NCBI GenBank assembly: GCA_944472155.2
Contig: OX235279.1
Coordinates: forward strand, 119,032,110-119,096,109
Reading direction: 5' to 3'
Source of the DNA: Trichobilharzia szidati
Taxonomy: Eukaryota; Platyhelminthes; Trematoda; Strigeidida; Schistosomatidae
Length of the DNA stretch: 64,000 bases
Part shown: positions 9,591 to 18,600 of the stretch, piece after piece
How the letters are laid out: every line of letters begins with the position of its first letter
How positions within the stretch are numbered: the first letter of the stretch is position 1
Notes under the pieces: model-generated
Database searches by the model: none
What the model was told of the DNA's origin: nothing
The model's input: only the letters and a program-made list of their open reading frames with translations
Program-made: the position numbers and the translations under genes

Positions 9591-11894
9591 TTAGACTTCG
9601 CGGCTTCTCAGATTGTATGGACGAACCCTTCGTTGTTTCTCTAGTAAAGAAGATGGGTTCGGATCAATTTTGACATTTTCACTTAAATTGTCCGTCAAAA
9701 TAGGAGTTTCAGTATCTGTAGAACGGGTGGATATGTCGTCTTCAGTAATTTGATTTTGGAGGCATTCTGGTACTGCGTCTGGAATCGACATGCTAACGGG
9801 CGATTGAAATATATGTTCTTTTGGTGCAAGATGATGAATAGATACTGTTTCCTCACGTCCATCTGGAAGTCTCACATGAGCATACTTGGGATTAGATTCA
9901 ATCAGTTCAACTTCATCAACTGGAGATTCATATTTAGAACGTACATTACGGCGCATCAAGACCGGTCCAGGAATAGTTAACCAACTGGGAAGAGAAACAC
10001 CAGACGTTGATTTTCGATTGTACCTGAACATCCGTTCGTGTGGAGTAGTATTTGTGGCAGTACATAAAAGAGAACGGATAGAATTAAGAGCGTCGGGGAG
10101 AACAACCTCCCACTCACAGATTGGTATGGACCTAGATTTAGCAGCTAGTGACATACATCGCCAGAGAGTGCCGTTGAGACGTTCAATCTGTCCATTTAAT
10201 TGGGGGTTGTATGCTGTTGTTCTACTGGTAACTATTCCTTTATCGTGGAGAAAATGTTTTAATTCTGCAGACATAAACGACGATCCTCTGTCTGAATGCA
10301 TGTAGGATGGCATACCAAACAGGGAAAACAACTGGCACAGGCAATTAATAATAGTTGATGCTGTCATATCCTGGCAAGGAAAAGCGAACGGAAATCTAGA
10401 GTACTCATCAATTATCGTAAGAAGATATTTGTTCCGGGAGTTTGAAGGAAGAGGTCCTTTGAAATCAATATTTAGACGTTCAAAAGGAGAAGTCGCTTTA
10501 ATAAGATTTCCTGTGGATACTTTGCAAAACCTGGGTTTCAGCTCAGCACAAACTGCACAACTAGATATCGTCCTCTTCACATCATCAACAGAAAAAGGTA
10601 GGTTCTTAGAACGCACAAAGTGAAGAAGGCGAACAACTCCTGGATGGCACAGAGAGTTATGTAGGTCTTTCAGATTAGTTTCACCCATGACAGAAGCAGA
10701 ATATCCGCGAGATAATGCATCGGCGACTTTGTTTTCTTTGCCACAACGGTAGATTATATCAAAACTGTAACAAGAAAGTTCTATTCGCCAACGCTGAATC
10801 TTGTCATTCTTTATTTTCCCATGGTGGTTCATATCGTACATGAAAGAAACTGATCGTTGGTCTGTAATGAGTTGGAAATGAGTACCAAGTAAATAATGAC
10901 GCCATTTTCTAATAGCTTCGACGATGGCATAAGCTTCTTTCTCCACCGCCGAGTGATGCCGTTCACTTGGTGATAGTGTTCTGGAAAAAAATGCAACGGG
11001 TCTACCATTTTGTGTTAACGTGGCAGCTATAGCAGTATCCGAAGCGTCGGTTTCAACTATAAGGGGCAAGTCGAGATCCACAGTAGTCATCACAGATTGA
11101 GCAAGTTCATTTTTTAATGCTGCATATGAGCTTACAATAGTACCTGGTAATGGAAAGATTTTATTTTGTATAAGGGGTTGAATTTTATCGGAGAAATGAG
11201 ATATCCATTGTGAATAATACGCAAAGAGACCAATGACTCGCTGTTGGGATTTAAGATCTCGTGGAGGTGATAAATTCCATAATGCTTGAAGTCTATCGGG
11301 ATCAGGTTTGATCATTTTATGAGAAACTTCATAGCCTAGAAGTTTTACTTGTTTAACGCCAATAACACTTTTATTCTCATTGAATGTTAGCCCATATTTC
11401 CTGGATGCTTCATACAACCGGGCAAGATTTTTTGCATGTTGTTCTGTGTTTTCACCACAAATAGTTATATTATTAGATTGCATTCCACTTATGAATGCGT
11501 CACGTATTGCATCATTCTGATTTTGTTCAGCCGAGACAGGTTTGAATGAACAATCTTTTGCCAGAGATTTCAGTTTTTGTAAAAATTGGTCGAGGCTCTG
11601 TCCAGTTTCTTGTCTGCATGTGGATAATAGATGTCGAGCAAAAATCTCGTTCTTTGGTTTGACATACAGTTTCTCAAGAGTACTAAGAGCGCCGTCAAAT
11701 GTTTTACATTCAGCAATGTATTCATATACAGTAGGTGAGATATAGTTGATGAGAACATCAAGTTTGTCTGAATCTGGAGTTGAAGATTTAGTGATAAAAG
11801 TATTGAATGTACGAAACCAATGATTCCAAATCTTCGAAGATGTTTGGCAATTGGAATCAGCATCAAAGCGTTCAGGACGTAATATCTTGTCCAT
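9591..11894 (-). CDS. Gag fused to partial Pol (C-terminal RT, RNase H, integrase)
   Basis: One uninterrupted 767-residue ORF starting at the ATG 17 bases inside the 5' LTR. Residues 1-140 are a gag-like domain (KIWNHWFRTF ... SGMQSN). At about residue 141 the frame jumps straight into the end of the RT catalytic box (NITICGENTEQH, where the family normally reads YLDN/YLDD), so the Tyr and first Asp are gone with protease and the RT fingers and palm. Then come the RT thumb, RNase H (ETDASD, EKEAYA, ITDQRS), an HHCC zinc module (HNSLCHPG ... CAVC) and integrase with its acidic triad (NIDFKG, MHSDRGS, NGQIERLNG). RNase H and integrase look intact; RT cannot be active. No zinc knuckle is seen in gag. 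Confidence 0.9.
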   Translation of the reverse strand: MDKILRPERFDADSNCQTSSKIWNHWFRTFNTFITKSSTPDSDKLDVLINYISPTVYEYIAECKTFDGALSTLEKLYVKPKNEIFARHLLSTCRQETGQSLDQFLQKLKSLAKDCSFKPVSAEQNQNDAIRDAFISGMQSNNITICGENTEQHAKNLARLYEASRKYGLTFNENKSVIGVKQVKLLGYEVSHKMIKPDPDRLQALWNLSPPRDLKSQQRVIGLFAYYSQWISHFSDKIQPLIQNKIFPLPGTIVSSYAALKNELAQSVMTTVDLDLPLIVETDASDTAIAATLTQNGRPVAFFSRTLSPSERHHSAVEKEAYAIVEAIRKWRHYLLGTHFQLITDQRSVSFMYDMNHHGKIKNDKIQRWRIELSCYSFDIIYRCGKENKVADALSRGYSASVMGETNLKDLHNSLCHPGVVRLLHFVRSKNLPFSVDDVKRTISSCAVCAELKPRFCKVSTGNLIKATSPFERLNIDFKGPLPSNSRNKYLLTIIDEYSRFPFAFPCQDMTASTIINCLCQLFSLFGMPSYMHSDRGSSFMSAELKHFLHDKGIVTSRTTAYNPQLNGQIERLNGTLWRCMSLAAKSRSIPICEWEVVLPDALNSIRSLLCTATNTTPHERMFRYNRKSTSGVSLPSWLTIPGPVLMRRNVRSKYESPVDEVELIESNPKYAHVRLPDGREETVSIHHLAPKEHIFQSPVSMSIPDAVPECLQNQITEDDISTRSTDTETPILTDNLSENVKIDPNPSSLLEKQRRVRPYNLRSREV

Positions 11895-11895
11895 A

Positions 11896-11909
11896 ATAAA
11901 ACGAATAAA
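11896..11909 (-). promoter_or_regulatory. Candidate self-complementary primer binding site
   Basis: One base inside the 5' LTR the leader reads (sense) TTTATTCGTTTTAT. The LTR contains its exact reverse complement, ATAAAACGAATAAA, at LTR positions 94-107 (11992-11979 here). A tRNA-primed element should begin its leader with TGG; this one does not. The layout resembles the self-priming of Tf1-like elements, where the 5' end of the RNA anneals to the leader. The match is seen directly; the priming role is inferred. Confidence 0.5.
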
Positions 11910-11910
11910 T

Positions 11911-12085
11911 TGTAGTGTTTATGAGTTAATCAAACATTCACCGATCAAGTGAGAATATTGAGGGCCCGCAATAAAGGCTTTATTCGTTTTATAATTCCAG
12001 TATAGAATCTGGTTTAAACAAAAATGAAAGATGTGAATAGTGTATAATATAAATGCTAAACGTTTATGAAAATGTTCACACCACA
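11911..12085 (-). repeat. 5' LTR (175 bases)
   Basis: Identical to 9357-9531. In sense orientation it holds TATATTATAC about 50 bases before the ATAAAACGAATAAA block, and that block itself contains AATAAA. Followed on the genomic side by the target duplication CATGG. Confidence 0.92.
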
Positions 12086-12090
12086 CATGG
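12086..12090. repeat. Target site duplication CATGG (right)
   Basis: Perfect copy of 9352-9356 across the LTR element. Confidence 0.9.
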
Positions 12091-12149
12091 CATCATAACT
12101 GGCTTCCTGGTTGCCTGGAGGAAACAAATGGAAACCCAAATTCGCTACA

Positions 12150-12335
12150 CAAGGTGTAGCTCTCATGGAGTACTGGATGATACTTTGGTATTTGAAATGA
12201 TGGGTGTTGGTGTTCGAGTCTCCGTGGGAACACCACTGCCTACTGGGGATGCAGGTACATCCAATTGGTTAGTCTCACAGATGGGACAGAGCGCGTGTAC
12301 TTAACTCTACTGCTAGTCACCAATATCTACATAAC
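12150..12335 (+). repeat. Sm-alpha-like SINE with decayed hammerhead
   Basis: A pol III B-box-like motif (TGTTCGAGTCTCC) near 12211 is followed by GGGGATGCAGGTACATCCA and, further on, CTACTGCTAGTCACCA. These are the blocks that frame the hammerhead ribozyme in schistosome Sm-alpha repeats. Between them the catalytic core is badly eroded: TTGGTTAG stands where CTGATGAG is expected and ACAGAG where CGAAAC is expected. It is therefore a SINE relic without an active ribozyme. Confidence 0.65.
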
Positions 12336-12627
12336 TCTAACTTCGTTTAACGTCCTCTCAATAAGATAGGACTTAATCCAGATAAAATAAGTATCGTGTT
12401 ACGTAGCTCTTTCATTTTCATAGGATTTCTGAAATACGGAACTAAAATGCGAAATGTTGTGAAAACAATAGTGAACTACTGCAATTCAAAAAAGATACCT
12501 CTGTCACAGTATTGCTGATGTAGATAACTTCTTTGGGACACAATGAGTTAATAACGACTTCAGCAATAAAACAAGCGAACACACACACATGTACAAAGAA
12601 AAGTTTAACAAATTGGATAATCACAGG

Positions 12628-12633
12628 TTTATT
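12628..12633 (-). terminator. Polyadenylation signal AATAAA for RPP38
   Basis: AATAAA on the minus strand about 50 bases after the RPP38 stop codon, a normal distance for a flatworm transcript end. Confidence 0.45.
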
Positions 12634-12681
12634 ACAAAATATGCAGAAGAAATTCACAAGACTGATAGTTGCAGACTGTAA

Positions 12682-15600
12682 CTATTCTGGATTTTTGTTT
12701 GTTATTTTCAACATTTTCTTTTTCTTCTTTCTCTTTACTGAAACAAGTGATGATTGTGCCTTTTTGCCAGTCTTTGAATTTTTCACTTTTTTATATCGCT
12801 TGACCTTTCGATTTGCACGTTGATCCACAGTTTGAGCAACAACTGTTTTTAATGATGGAGATTGATACTGCTGTAGACCAGGGTTACCATTATACAAATG
12901 AGAATGAAGAGTAGTGTTAGACAAAGTATCGTATGTAGTATCATCATCATCATTATTATTGCATGGCTTTTGAATGAGTGAAGAAATATACGGCTGGAAT
13001 TCATGTAGAGTAAATTCATGGACCATAGAGCTACAAGTATACAATTCAGGACTGATTTGCACATCTTCCCATGATTTTCTCGGTTCAACTATGGATGACT
13101 ATTTACAAATAGATAAGAACAAAAACAAGAACTGATACTCAAAGTGAAAAATGACCACAAATCAGATGCTTATATTACAGATATGCAAAATTACTACTGC
13201 TAGAACTGAATCAATTTTGAAATTCAACATACGGAAACAATGATGAAAAGCATTCAGATTAAAAACAATAACAACAGTATTAATATGTAAACAGTTATCG
13301 TCTTTTCCTACCGAAATGAACTGATGATATTTTCAGTTTTCCCGCAATCACGGGGAAAAGGTCTTGGGTAACGTCTTTTTAATACTTTTGATTGATAATG
13401 ATTCATCTTAGGCATTTAATAACGAGCAGCAAATATAAAAACAGATTTTGAAACATACCAATCTAATCCTAAAAGCAACAGTCTTCAAACCTTCACATTA
13501 ACGTTGAGTGTCTGCAGTAGGTTGTAGTAAGTCATACAAGTTGTAACGTCTCCCTAAAAGATAACACTGATTCCTAGTTTAGAAATAGGGAGTGAAGTAA
13601 AGAACGTTGACCACTTCACTTAATTGGGAAGTACCATCAGCCCCAATGGGTTGATCTCTGACGAAATTTCAGCACGGATACAGAGAGCTAGTTTCGCATA
13701 TGCCAGTTTACGCCGTCTCCGGTGTAGACGTGATATCCGGCTGGCTATCGACCAAAGGGCGGGTGTACTGCTCAGCAGTCCGCTCCGTCCTCCTTTATGG
13801 CTGTGAGACCTAGCAATTTTGAGAGTGGAAGACATGAAAAAATTAGCTGTCTTTGATCATAGGTGCCTGCGTTCTATCCCTGTGTGAAGTGGTATAATAA
13901 GGTGAGCAATACTGAGGTTAGGCGTCGAGTGCTAGGTAAGGAGGGGAAATCAAACGACATGGCTGTGAAGCTACATCGACTGAGATGGTTAGGATATGTG
14001 TTACGTATGCCTAGTCATCGCCTTCCTCGACTGGTAATGTTACCTGACATAGGGTCAGGCTGGAAAAGAGCTAGCGGCGGTCAAACCAAAACATGGCACC
14101 AGTCAATGACATCTACAACAGATAGTCTAGGCCACGTAGAGAGGTGTAGACTTCCTGGTTGGGGTCCTCGGGATAGTCAAACCCAATGGTTGGAAACAAT
14201 TGGTGACATGGCTCAAAATCGTTCTCAATGGCGCAGATGCATCCACTCCTTGTGACTTATGATTTCCAATTAAACTGTTTTGTTCTCCGTTATTACTATT
14301 CCTTTGTCTCACACCTCTGTTTACTGTCTATATTATGCATTTCTTCTACTTTCTTCTCTTGCTTTGTGTGCTACATGGAGTGTGGCGACTTGAACTGTTG
14401 CACATCGGTGCAAAGTTATATGTCGAATACAGACAGAAAGGATAACAAGAATTCTTAATTGGTGCTACCCTCCATTCACTCAAGGGAGGATATCTAGACT
14501 TTGTTTGTACATAAAAAACTGAGCTCTGCAGCATTATTTATCCTACTGAAGGATTGTAAAGAATAGTTATTATAGGTGTATAGTCTGTAAAAGCTTTAAA
14601 TACTTCAATACTGTTATCTTCGTAATATAGCCAGCTTATGGTAAAACCACAGCATGTGCAATGTACAGGCTAAGGTTAGTAAGCCCACTGATGTAATCGG
14701 TTTTCAAATGACTGAGATACACGCCACAGTCTTACGCCAAGCAATATCACATTTAAAGACCAAGGCGTCCTGGTAACGCATGAAGTCAGTGACTTGGGTT
14801 TTATTATTATCATTATTATTTCCTTTAATTCCTAGAGGAACATAGGGCTTCAGCCGTGCGTCTCCATTGCGTTCGGTTTTCTGCTAGAGTCTTCACCTGG
14901 CTCCAAGTCTGCCCACACGTTTTTATCTCCTCTTCACATGACCTCCTCCAAGTCACCCTTGCACTGACGACCAACTCGCCGCTTCCCTTTCGGGTTCCAC
15001 TCGAGCGATGGCTTGTCTAGTGGTGTCACTTGATGGTTTCCTCAGAGTATGGCCAATCCATCTCCATTTCTTCCTGCTTATTTGTTTCACAATCGGTTCC
15101 TGGTTGGTTTGCTCCAAGAGATCTCTGTTGCTGATCTTTTCTGGCCATCTGATCTTGAGCGAAGTATTGAGAGAAGACAACTGTTGATGAAGGTCTGTAG
15201 TTTATTCGAAGTGCTCTCCACGACGCGCCAAGTCTCTGATCCGTATAGTAGCACTAACTTCACATTGATGCTGAGTGCTGTTGACCTCCCTACAGACTTG
15301 AGAAAAATGAAAGCTTGTTTTGCTTTGCTATCTTCGTCAGTTCCGTCCGCCTGTAGTTGAAACGATGCTTACCAGGTAGGTAGGTAGGTAGGAGGCTGTT
15401 TCTTTCAGGTTCCTCCTATTTATGCTGATTGTTGTCTGTTGTTGCTGCTGTTAGTGTTGCCCAGGAATCTTCATCACCTCTGTTTTCTGCATGTTCACCT
15501 GAAGTCCTGTCTTTGATGCTTCTTCTGCTAACTTGCTGCTTTTCACTTGCACATCTTCCACTTTGTGGGAAATCAGACATATATCATCGGCGAAGTTCAG

Positions 15601-18600
15601 ATCCTCCAAGTTTTTTGTGTGGGTCCATTTTATGCCTGTTTCCTCATTGCCCGCTGTTTGTCGCGTTATCCAATCTACTGCAATCAAGAAAATCATTGGC
15701 GATAGTAGGCAGCCTTGTCTTACTCCTGTCCTCACTTCGAAGGATTCCGTAATTTTCCCGTTGTGGATTACTTGGCATGTAGCATTGTCGTTTAGCTGTT
15801 GGATGAGATGTATAATTGTCGGTGGCACCCCATAGTAGCGAAGTAGTTTCCAAAACACCTCTCGATCGACGCTGTCGAAGGCCTTTTCAAAGTCGATGAA
15901 GTTGAGATAGAGAGGTGACTGCCATTCCAAGCTTTGTTCAATGATGATCCGTAATGTGGCGATCTGATCAATGCATGACTTGTTTATCCTCAATCCAGCC
16001 TGTTCCGGTCGAAGTTTTTCATCCAGGGCATGTTTGATTCTCTCCAGGATGATGCGGTTTAGTATTTTGCTTGGGATGGACAGGAGCATAATGTCGAGCC
16101 AGTTCTTGCATTAACTTAAGTCTCCTTTCTTTGGCAGTTTGAATAAGTCGCCTTTCTTCCAATCCTCGGGTACTTTGCCTTCTTTCCACACCTCCTCCAG
16201 TAGTGGCGTCATCAAGTCCGCTGTTGTCTCTAAGTCCATTTTCAATGCTTTTGCTGGGATTCCATCTGGTCCTGCTGCTTTTCCAGCTTTTAGCATCTTG
16301 ATTGCCTTTAGGACTTCTGATTTCATCGGGGGGTTGGTGTTCACTGGTAGCTCTGTCTCCGTTGTTGGTATTGCTGGGCGCGTTGCAGGTGGTGGTCGAT
16401 TTAGGAGTCTTTTGAAGTGTTCAGCCCAGTGTTTCCTTTGCTCCACTTCTTTGTTGAGTGACTTTCCATTGTCATCCTTCACTGGCTTAATTTGTGTCGA
16501 ACAGTGACTTGAGTAGGACAAGAAAATGTGGAATTTGTGACTGACGCTTGTGAAACAAACGAAATAACTGATTCGCAGCTACAAAAAGAAATACTCAGAA
16601 CCGGTTAGAGTGAAGTAGGTCCATTCATACGCTATTTTCTTTCACAATATTGTGAGTCTATATCAGATTATAATGTGGTAGTGGTAAAAAATTACAGAGC
16701 ACTATGCCAGCAGATTGAAACTACTGAAATAATAGTCTAGAGAATCTATCTGGAAAACTGTCTCTCTAAAAGAATTTGAAAGTTGTTTATGAGAATACCA
16801 TTTATCTTCAAGGCTACAGGGACACTTGCACAGAGTTTCATTATAGAATAACCCTCCGAGTTTCGATTACAAATAGCGTATCAACAAACGTAAACAACTA
16901 TGAACAGAGAATCGAATGTGCAAATATTAAACAGGGACGAATACTGTAGAACTTCTAGAAGCTAGGAGATCAGAGGAATCTGCACTTAATAAATATTGGT
17001 CTAGATCAGTCACACGAAAATTGAGTCGAATATCAGATGAACGTAATGTTCAATGACGATAAAAGGTAGAAGTAAGGATAAAAGCAACCCGAAAGACACA
17101 TAATCATATCAGGGACCATTACGACAGATGGTTTTTACGTTCATAAGGGATTCTAAACACTGACGATGTTGCTTAAAACGATACTGAAAGCTTGTAAATC
17201 AGACTAAAAAGCATTTGTAGAAATCTCCACTGTTTTGTCAACTTGGAAAACACATGATATTTCTTGCTGTATAATTAACAATCGATTATCGTCACTGAGA
17301 AGTGGTCAAATACGCAACTTTATCGCCTGCAAAACTTTTTACTAGAATTCTTTTACGAGGACAACAAATATTCAACAACATCTAGAATGAGAAAAATAAC
17401 CACTTACATTATTAGGATGCCTGTCGTTCACTTCAAATAAAGGTGTTTTTCGTTCAGTGTTACCAACACATGGTGAGAATAGAGTATCAAGTAGCCGGAA
17501 TATATCCAAAAGATCTGACGGAGCTTCATTAGATGTACAAAATGCAAAAACTGCCAACTACACAAGTTCAAAGCAAGATAAGACAATAAGATATTAAAGC
17601 TTACTAAACATGAGTTCACAGTGAAACATATCTTGCTGTTATCAAAAATTCTTAAAACAAGCACCGGAGAGTAAATCCAACACTTAACAACGAACTACCG
17701 CCAATGAATGTAAATTGATTAATGCAATTAAAGTCACCATGAGAGGTATACTTATCTATTCATGACTGACTACGTAAGCATTTATGTGATGTCACAGATT
17801 ACTTTTCTGATTTTTATTGTCACTGAGCTGAACTCATTGTTAAACACAGTTTATCGATTTTTTCAAGTAATAATTACCACGCACACATTTGTTCACTCCT
17901 TGTGTATTTTAAATCCTTTGTTCTCACTATCCTCAAACTTTTCGTTATATTACCTATAAATAAACTCAGTTTGTTTTGTTATTTCAGTACTAACTGTCTC
18001 GTATACATGTTTCATGTTCTGTAGTGTATTAAGAATTGTGAACTTTTTCCCTTTCAGAAAAAGTTAAAGTATGTTATATACTTAAACCTATTTGCAATTA
18101 TCCTTTTGAATTTCTACTGTTAGCAGGTGAAGTGAAGCTGTGAAATGAGGATACAGTATTGGCTATATGTCTTGAACTCTGCTTTGTTCTAACCTTACCT
18201 CTAATTTACTATGTGGTTTCAGCTAACAAGAACAACAGAACAAAGATACCTACAATCGAAAACCCGTAGTGTTCACACTTTGCAGTGATATTCACAAGTT
18301 GGATATGAATCACACAAACATGATTGATTGGGAAACCAGTAATTTCATCAGTCATTACAAGGCTAGAGTATTTATTAAACCGCGACCGAAATATTTAGAT
18401 AACTTCATGACCGTGCTTTTTCAATCCCACTAATGAAGGTAATTTCATTTTGATACTTAAAGTGGAGTTTACAAAACGACTAATTTACCCATCACTAACC
18501 AATCCTTCATATTTTATAACTACTGGAAGTATAAGGTCACTCGATGCATACAATAGAGCTGCTTGTTCTGAACAATCAAAACCGAATAGATGAAATGGGA

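Larger units (their letters stand above)
9357..12085 (-). mobile_element. Young Ty3/Gypsy-type LTR retrotransposon, internally deleted
   Basis: A complete insertion of 2729 bases: two 175-base LTRs that are identical by eye, a CATGG target duplication, a 19-base polypurine tract and one long ORF, all in minus orientation. LTR ends are TG...CA. The internal region is far shorter than a full Gypsy element because protease and the N-terminal half of reverse transcriptase are missing. Identical LTRs and an intact duplication indicate recent movement of the deleted form, so enzymes must have been supplied in trans. The 3' flank is an Sm-alpha-like SINE into or beside which it integrated. The lineage (CsRn1/Kabuki or another Gypsy clade) is not resolved here. 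Confidence 0.92.

Noticed and set aside
12533..12823. Plus-strand ORF of 96 residues
   Set aside because: Antisense of the Lys-rich RPP38 tail (poly-Phe/Leu is the mirror of poly-Lys codons).
15429..15835. Plus-strand ORFs in the RTE LINE
   Set aside because: Antisense of the RT palm, which has the FADD catalytic box on the minus strand.
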